Shown piece by piece: positions 9,262-16,038 of a DNA stretch of 64,000 nucleotides. Numbering within the stretch: the stretch's first letter is position 1; each line of letters starts with the position of its first letter. A program made the translations under genes and the position numbers. A model generated the notes under the pieces. It saw only the letters and a program-made list of their open reading frames with translations. It ran no database searches and had not been told where the DNA came from. The stretch comes from Bacteroidota bacterium (lineage in GTDB: Bacteria; Bacteroidota; Bacteroidia; Flavobacteriales; Schleiferiaceae). The stretch is from positions 62,001 to 126,000 of the forward strand of contig JANSYJ010000002.1 of the NCBI GenBank assembly GCA_024742495.1, read 5' to 3'.

Positions 9262-9762
9262 TTGTCGAAAGTTGTTCATGGCATTTACCTTCTTCTAGGC
9301 GCAAATCTGGGCGATCCCCCTCAGACTTTTCAGAAAGTTCGGCAAATGATGCTTCCGTCTATTTCTATAAGTAGGGTTTCGGAGCTATATATTACAGCGC
9401 CTTGGAAAATGTCTAGCGAAAATCTTTTTTTCAATCAGGTTTTAGAGATTGAAACCGATCTTGGACCGCAAGAACTGCTAAGCACTATTCTAAGCATTGA
9501 GAAGGATATCGGCAGGCAGAGAGGGGAAAGTGTAGGCTATGAAGATCGTTTAATCGATATTGATATTTTGCTTTACCGAGATTTAATATTGACCTCAGAA
9601 AATTTGAATATTCCCCAGAAAAATCTGGAGTTGCGAGCATTTGCATTGAAGCCTTTATTGGATATAAATCCAGATTTGATAGACCCCAGGACCCAATTGC
9701 CATTTGCTGGCTACATGAAGGCTTTGTCGGATAACTTAGCACAGATTAAAAAGTATAAATAG
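9262..9762 (+). CDS. folK: 2-amino-4-hydroxy-6-hydroxymethyldihydropteridine diphosphokinase
   Basis: 166 aa HPPK enzyme that transfers pyrophosphate from ATP to 6-hydroxymethyl-dihydropterin in folate synthesis. Visible family motifs are LLLGANLGD (N-terminal), SELYITAPWKM, FFNQVLEIETDL, and the HPPK signature RLIDIDILLYRD with its metal-binding DxD. The only start giving a full N-terminus is TTG at 9262, since no ATG or GTG precedes the GANLGD strand. The stop at 9760-9762 directly abuts the GTG of the next kinase, so the pair form an operon. Confidence 0.93.
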   Translation: MSKVVHGIYLLLGANLGDPPQTFQKVRQMMLPSISISRVSELYITAPWKMSSENLFFNQVLEIETDLGPQELLSTILSIEKDIGRQRGESVGYEDRLIDIDILLYRDLILTSENLNIPQKNLELRAFALKPLLDINPDLIDPRTQLPFAGYMKALSDNLAQIKKYK

Positions 9763-10359
9763 GTGAAGTACATTGCCATTGAAGGAAATATTGGTGCTGG
9801 TAAAACTACTTTGGCCAAGCTCCTATCTAAGAAGTTGAAAGGTCGCCTGGTTTTGGAAGAATTTGCGGATAATCCCTTTCTAGAAAAATTCTATCAAGAT
9901 CAAGAACGCTATGCCTTCTCTGTGGAGATGGCTTTTTTGGCCGATCGATATCATCAATTATCAGAAATACCAAGTAGTGGAGATTTATTTCAACCTTATA
10001 TCGTGGCAGACTATGCCCCTTTTAAGAGTTTAATCTTTGCTCAAAATAATTTAAGTCAGGATGAATTTAGATTATACCGTGAATTTTGGTCTTTAGCCTT
10101 TAATACGATCCGCCAACCAGATTTAATTATTTACCTCAATAGAAGTTTCGGCTCTTTACAAGGAAACATTAAAAAAAGAGGTCGTTCTTACGAGCAAAAC
10201 TTGGAGAATAATTATTTAGAAAGCCTTAGTAATCGCTATTCCTACTATTTAAAGCACTTTTGGGATGGTAAGATCATCCGTGTTGAAGCGGATGATGTGG
10301 ATTTTTTACAGTCTGAAACTGCGGTTGATTCTTTGATTCATGAGATATTAAGGAATTAG
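9763..10359 (+). CDS. deoxynucleoside kinase family protein (second copy)
   Basis: 198 aa, GTG start immediately after the folK stop. P-loop GNIGAGKT at residues 8-15, then FADNPFLEKFYQD, a DYAPFKS segment at the DRS-like position, and KKRGRSYEQN in the lid. These are the same landmarks as in the kinase at 1989-2603, so the two are diverged paralogs rather than a recent duplication. Paired dNKs in other bacteria form heterodimers or differ in deoxynucleoside preference; neither can be decided here. folK-dNK coupling points to co-expression with folate and thymidylate supply. Confidence 0.9.
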   Translation: MKYIAIEGNIGAGKTTLAKLLSKKLKGRLVLEEFADNPFLEKFYQDQERYAFSVEMAFLADRYHQLSEIPSSGDLFQPYIVADYAPFKSLIFAQNNLSQDEFRLYREFWSLAFNTIRQPDLIIYLNRSFGSLQGNIKKRGRSYEQNLENNYLESLSNRYSYYLKHFWDGKIIRVEADDVDFLQSETAVDSLIHEILRN

Positions 10360-10414
10360 CTAAAGTGGGCTAAAGAAGCTTCAATTAATTAATTTCACTT
10401 AAGGCTTAAATTTA

Positions 10415-10444
10415 TTTGCGGTTCTAGCGTTTTTAGTACTTTTG
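10415..10444 (+). promoter_or_regulatory. Bacteroidota-type promoter for the OmpA-family gene
   Basis: TTTG at 10415-10418 and TACTTTTG at 10437-10444 are separated by 18 nt, matching the TTTG/TAnnTTTG consensus. The ATG is 44 nt downstream of the -7 box. Confidence 0.65.
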
Positions 10445-10487
10445 CCGAGTAATTGTATAAGCGCAACTACTTAACCTTTTATTATTT

Positions 10488-11906
10488 ATGAAAAGAATAG
10501 TATTACTACTTAGCGGTTTGTTAGTATCCGCAGGTTTAAATGCACAAGATGAGGAGGTTCGTTATTCGGAAGCTCATCGTAGCAACTTCAGACATTGGTC
10601 CTTAGGCCTAAACGTTGGAGCAACGGCCTCTTTAGGGGATGCAGCCAGTTATTTCTTTGGAGAGAAAACAGACGCCATGCCTAGCGGTGTTGGTGGTTTT
10701 GAAATTGGTTTTCGCGGTAATTTAAATTATTGGTTTAGTCCGAGTATAGGATTATCTGGTTCGGCTGGTTACCATTCTACCTCCGGTACTGATTTTGATT
10801 TTTATTATGAAGGCTTTTTCATGGATGGAGATTTAAGCTTGGTATTTAATCTTACTAATATGTTTATCTATGGTAAGGATTATGACCGCAAAAATGCTCT
10901 ACTCTTTGGAATCGGTCTAGGTGCTACATATTTAGAGGCTGATGGGTACAACGAAGCAGGTGTTTTCCAGCGTTCCGTTGGTGGCGATGCAACCAGCGGT
11001 GGTGCTTTCACCACAGTTTTACCTATGAAGTTGGTTTACAAGCGTAAGCTAAATGATACTTGGGATTTTGATGTGATTTATCGTCATCAATTGACTTTGA
11101 TTGATGGAGCGGACGCATTAGGAAAAGGTGTTTCCACCGATTTCTTTGGCTATCTAGGAGTAGGTGCCGCCTACAACTTTGGTAGTGAGGATGAAAGCTC
11201 AATCGTATATTACAGTCCTTTCGAAGGAGTGTTTGCTGATATGACTGAAATCAAAAATAACTACGACAAGTTGGTTAATGATGATGATGGTGATGGAGTA
11301 AGCAATCTATTTGATCAAGATAACAGCACTCCAGCTGACGTAAATGTTGGACCGAATGGAGCGCCACTTGATATCGATGGTGATGGAATTCCTGACTATT
11401 TAGATTCTGATCCTTTCACTGCTAAAGGTGCTAAAGTTGACGATCAAGGTCGTATGGTGGATTCTGATGGTGATGGTGTTGGTGACTATATGGATGCCGA
11501 ACCTAATACTCCAGCTGGAGCATTGGTGAACTTTAAAGGTATTTCAGTTGCAAGTGCTACTTCCAGTAACGGAGGTGGAGTAGGAGCTTACCTACCATCT
11601 GTATTCTTTAGCTTCAACAGTGCAACTGTAAGCGATGCAAACTATTTACGTTTAGCCGCTATTGCAAATGCAATGAATTCTAACCCAGACGTGAACATCA
11701 TGTTAACAGGTTATACTGACGGATCAGGTCCGGAAGATTACAATAGAAAATTAGGTCAGCGTCGTGCGGATGAAGTGAAGCAAGAGCTTGTTCAAGTATT
11801 TGGAATTGATGCGAGTCGTATCTCTACCGGTACTGAAGGAGAGTCTAACCCACTTGCCAATGGTCGTAACAACGTAAACCGTCGTGTAGACGTTAGCGTT
11901 AAGTAA
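10488..11906 (+). CDS. OmpA family outer-membrane protein with barrel, TSP3 repeats and peptidoglycan-binding domain
   Basis: 472 aa. The signal peptide ends about SAGLNAQ (residue 20). Residues 35-250 look like an eight-stranded outer-membrane barrel rich in GLGATY- and GVGAAYNF-type strands. Residues 265-345 hold calcium-binding thrombospondin type 3 repeats (DDDGDGVSNLFDQD, DIDGDGIPDYLDSD, DSDGDGVGDYMDAE). The C-terminal OmpA domain has LTGYTDGSGPEDYN and LGQRRADEV, and the NGRNNVNRRVDV ending that binds peptidoglycan. It is probably an abundant structural porin-like protein: monocistronic, with a strong promoter match upstream and an intrinsic terminator downstream. Confidence 0.93.
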   Translation: MKRIVLLLSGLLVSAGLNAQDEEVRYSEAHRSNFRHWSLGLNVGATASLGDAASYFFGEKTDAMPSGVGGFEIGFRGNLNYWFSPSIGLSGSAGYHSTSGTDFDFYYEGFFMDGDLSLVFNLTNMFIYGKDYDRKNALLFGIGLGATYLEADGYNEAGVFQRSVGGDATSGGAFTTVLPMKLVYKRKLNDTWDFDVIYRHQLTLIDGADALGKGVSTDFFGYLGVGAAYNFGSEDESSIVYYSPFEGVFADMTEIKNNYDKLVNDDDGDGVSNLFDQDNSTPADVNVGPNGAPLDIDGDGIPDYLDSDPFTAKGAKVDDQGRMVDSDGDGVGDYMDAEPNTPAGALVNFKGISVASATSSNGGGVGAYLPSVFFSFNSATVSDANYLRLAAIANAMNSNPDVNIMLTGYTDGSGPEDYNRKLGQRRADEVKQELVQVFGIDASRISTGTEGESNPLANGRNNVNRRVDVSVK

Positions 11907-11926
11907 GATTTAGCTTATATAAAGAA

Positions 11927-11963
11927 GAGCCATTGTAGTCAATTGACTGCAATGGCTTTTTTT
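11927..11963. terminator. intrinsic terminator after the OmpA-family gene
   Basis: A 14-bp stem with one G-U pair (AGCCATTGTAGTCA/TGACTGCAATGGCT) is followed by a T-tract. It ends 3 nt before the convergent methyltransferase stop and may serve both strands. Confidence 0.85.
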
Positions 11964-11965
11964 GT

Positions 11966-12490
11966 TTAGATCATGCGACGGATGTAATCCCAAACGACGA
12001 TCCCTGCGCTTACCGAAATATTAAGCGAATGCTTGGTGCCAAATTGCGGGATTTCTATGGCTCCATCACAAATGGCCAGTATTTCATCACTCACCCCTTT
12101 AACCTCATTGCCAAAAACGAATATTTGTTTTTGCTTTAAATCAGGCTGCCAGTCCTCTAATAAAACCGAACCTTCGCATTGTTCAATAGCCCAAATTTGA
12201 TAGCCGTCCTTTTTTAGGTTTTCTAAATGCTTAAGACCATGAGGATGGTGCTCCCAGTCTACTGACTCAGTCGCTCCCAATGCAGTTTTACGCATTTCCT
12301 TATTAGGTTGTGGGCTAAGTCCACCTAAATGAATCTTCTCGCATCTAAAGGCGTCTGCAGTGCGAAAAACCGATCCTACGTTTAAAGTGCTGCGTACTTC
12401 ATCGAGGGCAATTTGAAAGGGATGTTTCTGCTCATTCTTAAATTCTTCGAGGCTTAATCTATTTAGCTCGCTCATTCGCAGCTTTCTCAT
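11966..12490 (-). CDS. SpoU/TrmH-family RNA 2'-O-methyltransferase
   Basis: 174 aa, SPOUT-fold methyltransferase acting on tRNA or rRNA ribose. The order of motifs is ALDEVRSTLNVGSVFRTADAF (motif 1, with the catalytic Arg), FGNEVKGVSDE (motif 2) and HSLNISVSAGIVVWDYIR (motif 3, with the Asn and Ser of the knot). Family length is typical for short TrmH/TrmL-like enzymes. It diverges from mutS across about 40 nt. The target nucleotide cannot be determined. Confidence 0.9.
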   Translation of the reverse strand: MRKLRMSELNRLSLEEFKNEQKHPFQIALDEVRSTLNVGSVFRTADAFRCEKIHLGGLSPQPNKEMRKTALGATESVDWEHHPHGLKHLENLKKDGYQIWAIEQCEGSVLLEDWQPDLKQKQIFVFGNEVKGVSDEILAICDGAIEIPQFGTKHSLNISVSAGIVVWDYIRRMI

Positions 12491-12529
12491 AGGGCTTTGT
12501 ATTTTAGCTCGCTCGCAAAATACTTCAAA

Positions 12530-15127
12530 TTGGCCGCTAAAAAGAAGACTGTTACTCCCTTAATGAAACAATATGGGGAGATTAAAGAAAAACACCCCGA
12601 CGCTATCCTTTTGTTTCGGGTAGGGGATTTCTATGAAACCTTCGGGGAAGACGCGGTTGCGGCCAGTAGAATATTGGGCATAGTCTTAACCAAACGGTCT
12701 AATGGTTCTGCTTCAGCGGTAGAGCTGGCTGGCTTTCCGCATCATAGCCTAGATACCTATTTACCCAAACTAGTGCGGGCAGGCAGACGGGTGGCTATTT
12801 GCGACCAATTGGAAGATCCAAAGCAAACAAAGAAAATTGTTAAAAGGGGGATAACCGAATTGGTGACGCCTGGATTGAGTACCCATGATCAGGTTTTAAA
12901 GAGCGGGGAAAACAACTTTTTATGTTCGGTGCATATCTCCGCTGCGCTTATTGGGGTTTCTTTTTGTGATATTTCTACCGGAGAAGTTATGCTGGCTCAA
13001 GGCAGTATGGAGCAAGTTGATAAATTGATTCAAAGTTTACAACCGGCGGAAATTCTGTTTAGTAAATCTAAGCGTGCTCAGTTCACGGAAAAATTCCCCA
13101 ATGCTAATTATCCTTTTGCTTTGGATGATTGGATTTTTCAATACGACTTCGCCGAGCAAATTCTCTTGGATCATTTTAAAACCAAATCATTAAAAGGATT
13201 TGGGGTAGAGGAGCTCGAAGAGGCAATTATAGCTTGTGGGGCGATTTTCCATTACCTAAAAGAAACCCATCATCATCAGATAGATCATATTCAATCCTTA
13301 GCGCGCATCGATCAGCATAATTATTTGTGGATGGATCGATTTACGATTCGGAACTTGGAGCTATTTCATTCCAATTCACCTAATGGAAGTAGCTTGTTTG
13401 AGGTTATTAATCAAACCAATTCCCCAATGGGATCGCGTTTGCTTTACCGCTGGTTGGCTATGCCATTAATTGATTTGGAAGCATTGGCTAAGCGCCACGC
13501 CGCCGTTGATGAGTTTTATCACCAACCTGACCTTCTAGCAGACCTCAGGGAGGCGCTTAAAAATATCGGTGATTTGGAGCGTTTAGCCGCCAAGGTTAGT
13601 ACTGCGAAAATTCTACCGAGGGAGTTTATTCAATTGGAAAAGGCCTTGACTTTGGCCATGGAAATTGAAGCTCTTTGCCAAAAAGGGGATAAGGCCACGC
13701 AGGGACTCTTAGCCGGCATGAAAAACGCTCAGCCTATAATTGAATGGATACAATCCTATCTTAAGGATGAGCCCCAAAACAATTTAGCCAAAGGCGAATA
13801 CATTCGTGATGGTTTATCGGCGGAGCTCGATGAGTATCGTGAACTCCTTTATAATGGCAAGGAGAAGCTTTTAGAAATTCAAAGGCGTGAGGCAGAGACT
13901 ACCGGCATAGCCAATTTAAAAGTTGCCTTTAATAATGTTTTTGGTTATTACCTAGAGGTTCGCAATAGTCAGAAAGATAAGGTGCCCGAGAACTGGATTC
14001 GAAAACAAACCCTGGTAAATGCTGAGCGCTATATTACGGAAGAACTAAAGGAGTATGAGCAAAAAATTCTAGAGGCTGAGGGCAAAACCACCCTTTTAGA
14101 ACAGAACTTATACCAAGAGCTGCTCAGCAAAGTACTGGGCGAACTACTAGTTATTCAGGGCAATGCTAGGGTGGTAGCGCAAATAGACTGCTTATCAGCC
14201 TTTGCCTTTCTGGCCCAGCGAAATAATTATCATAAACCAATTCTTAATCGCGACTTAGATTTAGAAATAAAGGCCGGGCGACATCCCGTTATAGAGCGGA
14301 GCTTAAAAGCTGATGAAGAGTATATAGCTAATGATGTCAACCTCAATCCACGTGATCAGCAGGTACTCATGATTACGGGCCCCAATATGAGTGGTAAGTC
14401 GGCCTTGTTGCGCCAAACAGCCTTAATCAGTCTCCTTGCTCAGATTGGCAGCTTTGTGCCAGCAGAGGAAGCCCATTTAGGTTTGTTGGATAAGATTTTT
14501 GTGCGTGTTGGCGCATCTGATAATATCTCTCAGGGTGAGTCGACCTTTATGGTGGAGATGAATGAAACCGCCAGCATCCTTAATAATCTTTCTGAGCGCA
14601 GTTTGGTGCTTTTAGATGAGATTGGACGAGGTACGAGTACCTATGATGGGATAAGCATCGCCTGGAGTATTGCCGAGTTTATCCATCAGCATCCCGCTAA
14701 GGCCAAAACCTTGTTTGCTACTCATTATCACGAGCTCAATGAGATGGAGAACAGCTTTGAGCGGATAAAGAATTTTAATGTTTCCTTAAAGGAAATGGGC
14801 GATAAAATCATTTTCATGCGCAAGTTAAAAGAAGGTGGTAGTGCTCATAGTTTTGGAATTCACGTTGCTAAGATGGCGGGGATGCCCAGTTTAGTAATCA
14901 ACAGATCGCAGCGCATTTTGGCAGAATTGGAAGCCAGTCGATCCAGCTCTACAAATCAAGAGAAATTAAAGAAACAAGCCTCTGAAATGCAGCTAAGCTT
15001 TTTTCAATTGGATGACCCTATTTTAGATACCATCCGCAAGGAATTGGAGGTTTTAGATATAAACACCCTAACGCCGGTAGAGGCATTGATGAAGTTAAAT
15101 GAAATCAAACAAAAAATTGGCGGATAA
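12530..15127 (+). CDS. mutS: DNA mismatch repair protein MutS
   Basis: About 865 aa. The N-terminal mismatch-binding domain has FRVGDFYETFGEDA, where the Phe-X-Glu motif contacts the mispair. The core and clamp follow, then the ATPase with Walker A GPNMSGKSALLR, LDEIGRGTSTYDG (Walker B and signature) and FATHYHEL. The start is uncertain: TTG at 12530 gives MAAKKKTVTPLMKQYG, matching the usual N-terminus of Bacteroidota MutS, whereas TTG at 12497 would add 11 atypical residues. It diverges from the SpoU methyltransferase and precedes two tRNA genes with their own promoter. Confidence 0.97.
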   Translation: MAAKKKTVTPLMKQYGEIKEKHPDAILLFRVGDFYETFGEDAVAASRILGIVLTKRSNGSASAVELAGFPHHSLDTYLPKLVRAGRRVAICDQLEDPKQTKKIVKRGITELVTPGLSTHDQVLKSGENNFLCSVHISAALIGVSFCDISTGEVMLAQGSMEQVDKLIQSLQPAEILFSKSKRAQFTEKFPNANYPFALDDWIFQYDFAEQILLDHFKTKSLKGFGVEELEEAIIACGAIFHYLKETHHHQIDHIQSLARIDQHNYLWMDRFTIRNLELFHSNSPNGSSLFEVINQTNSPMGSRLLYRWLAMPLIDLEALAKRHAAVDEFYHQPDLLADLREALKNIGDLERLAAKVSTAKILPREFIQLEKALTLAMEIEALCQKGDKATQGLLAGMKNAQPIIEWIQSYLKDEPQNNLAKGEYIRDGLSAELDEYRELLYNGKEKLLEIQRREAETTGIANLKVAFNNVFGYYLEVRNSQKDKVPENWIRKQTLVNAERYITEELKEYEQKILEAEGKTTLLEQNLYQELLSKVLGELLVIQGNARVVAQIDCLSAFAFLAQRNNYHKPILNRDLDLEIKAGRHPVIERSLKADEEYIANDVNLNPRDQQVLMITGPNMSGKSALLRQTALISLLAQIGSFVPAEEAHLGLLDKIFVRVGASDNISQGESTFMVEMNETASILNNLSERSLVLLDEIGRGTSTYDGISIAWSIAEFIHQHPAKAKTLFATHYHELNEMENSFERIKNFNVSLKEMGDKIIFMRKLKEGGSAHSFGIHVAKMAGMPSLVINRSQRILAELEASRSSSTNQEKLKKQASEMQLSFFQLDDPILDTIRKELEVLDINTLTPVEALMKLNEIKQKIGG

Positions 15128-15129
15128 TA

Positions 15130-15161
15130 TTGCTAGGGTTTAATAAATGATATTATATTTG
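15130..15161 (+). promoter_or_regulatory. promoter for tRNA-Gly
   Basis: TTG at 15130-15132, a 21-nt spacer and TATATTTG at 15154-15161 match the Bacteroidota promoter. The tRNA begins 48 nt after the -7 box. Confidence 0.6.
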
Positions 15162-15208
15162 CCGACCCAAAGCGAAAGCAAGCGTTCTTTTTTCGATGTT
15201 TTCAAATT

Positions 15209-15284
<76 letters not shown>

Positions 15285-15311
15285 AGGGCCCTCCTAGAGG
15301 GCTTTTTTTTT
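15285..15311 (+). terminator. intrinsic terminator after tRNA-Gly
   Basis: A perfect 6-bp GC-rich stem GCCCTC-CTA-GAGGGC is followed by nine T residues. It separates tRNA-Gly from tRNA-Leu. Confidence 0.85.
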
Positions 15312-15322
15312 CAATTCCCAAT

Positions 15323-15408
15323 GCCCTGGTGGTGGAATTGGTAGACACGCGGGACTTAAAATCCCGTGGGCAGTAATGCCCGTGCGGGTTCAAGTCCCGC
15401 CTGGGGCA
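15323..15408 (+). tRNA. tRNA-Leu(TAA)
   Basis: A class II tRNA with long variable arm. Acceptor GCCCTGG pairs with CTGGGGC (with G-U pairs). Anticodon stem CGGGA/TCCCG encloses CTTAAAA, giving anticodon TAA at 15357-15359. The variable arm is GGGC-AGTAAT-GCCC and the T-arm GCGGG-TTCAAGT-CCCGC. The CCA end is not encoded. Its 3' end from the T-arm onward is duplicated at 15731-15790. Confidence 0.95.
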
Positions 15409-15446
15409 CATTAAGAAAGGAGATGTTTTTCGAAGCGTCTCCTTTT
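15384..15446. repeat. direct repeat copy 1: tRNA-Leu 3' end plus terminator (att-like)
   Basis: This segment covers the tRNA-Leu T-arm and acceptor 3' strand and the hairpin terminator beyond. The same sequence recurs at 15731-15790 with one substitution (15403 G to A) and a 3-nt deletion (TTC of the T-loop). The repeat pair brackets the GIY-YIG gene, with 344 bp between equivalent positions after the indel. Confidence 0.85.
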
Positions 15447-15449
15447 TTT
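15417..15449 (+). terminator. terminator after tRNA-Leu
   Basis: A hairpin AGGAGATG/CGTCTCCT (G-U at one position) with a loop containing TTTTTCGAAG is followed by a T-tract. The duplicate at 15760-15790 ends in only TTTTCT and so is weaker. Confidence 0.75.
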
Positions 15450-15461
15450 GGTTTTGGTCAG

Positions 15462-15704
15462 ATGGAATATTTCGTTTACGTATTGAAAAGTGATTCTACG
15501 GCTGCCTTTTATAAAGGCATGACAAGTGATTTACAGAAAAGGTTGGAGCAACATAATGCGGGTAAGACTAAATCGACCAAGGGAAAAGGCCCTTGCCGGA
15601 TGGTTTACCAAGAATCCTTTGGGAATGCTGAAGAGGCACGTGCACGCGAAAAGTATTTTAAGACCGCGGCCGGTCGACGTTTTTTAAAAAGTTTAAATCT
15701 TTAA
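15462..15704 (+). CDS. small GIY-YIG nuclease family protein
   Basis: 80 aa. The GIY-YIG core is visible as YFVYVL (residues 3-8) and YKGMT (17-21), followed by the catalytic-type Arg27 and HNAG, then the EEARAREKYFK helix with the conserved Glu. The size matches the stand-alone UvrC-N-terminal-like (UPF0213) proteins of Bacteroidota. The ATG at 15462 is preferred because the open frame upstream runs back into tRNA-Leu. It is enclosed by direct repeats derived from the tRNA-Leu 3' end, which suggests insertion or local duplication. Its role is unknown; members of the class are housekeeping or mobile. Confidence 0.85.
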   Translation: MEYFVYVLKSDSTAAFYKGMTSDLQKRLEQHNAGKTKSTKGKGPCRMVYQESFGNAEEARAREKYFKTAAGRRFLKSLNL

Positions 15705-15730
15705 GTGAACGTCTGAAGCCATTCAGTGGG

Positions 15731-15790
15731 GCGGGAAGTCCCGCCTAGGGCACATTAAGAAAGGAGATGTTTTTCGAAGCGTCTCCTTTT
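15731..15790. repeat. direct repeat copy 2: displaced tRNA-Leu 3' fragment with terminator
   Basis: 59 of 60 positions match 15384-15446 after allowing for loss of three T-loop bases. It contains no other tRNA parts, so it is a remnant rather than a second tRNA gene. It provides a possible terminator for the GIY-YIG gene. Confidence 0.85.
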
Positions 15791-16038
15791 CTCCTTCACA
15801 ATCCCCATCTTTTAGGCATCAAGCAAGTCTCAGGCCTAAGGCCTCATATTCCTCAAACAGTAGCTCGGTAGAATTTTAACTACGACTAAATCAATAGGGT
15901 TCTACTTAGTAATCCGAGCGGATAGTGGTATTTTGTGATATAATTATTTAGTGCCTTTCTGGCGGTAGGGCATGCTGGAAATTTGCCTTTGAACAGATTT
16001 AGTATCTTCAATTAATTGATTTACATGTATTTATTGTT
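15791..16038. other. intergenic region upstream of the sensor kinase
   Basis: Together with the tRNA-derived repeat this forms a 334-nt gene-free stretch. No coding potential is seen. It holds a long-range inverted repeat: GCTCGG at 15863 and CCGAGC at 15914 enclose GTAGAA (15868-15873) and TTCTAC (15900-15905). The latter pair resembles the TCTACA motif found upstream of the kelch genes and is 32 bp apart, about three helical turns. No exact TAnnTTTG box was found. Confidence 0.4.

Noticed and set aside
12497-12529. Earlier TTG start for mutS
   Set aside because: It adds residues not seen at MutS N-termini; the TTG at 12530 begins directly at the usual MAAKKK-type sequence.
15366-15461. Upstream extension of the GIY-YIG frame into tRNA-Leu
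   Set aside because: The frame is open but overlaps a tRNA and its terminator; the ATG at 15462 gives the normal GIY-YIG start.
15731-15790. A second tRNA gene
   Set aside because: Only the T-arm and 3' acceptor strand are present, with a deleted T-loop; no D-arm or anticodon arm exists upstream.
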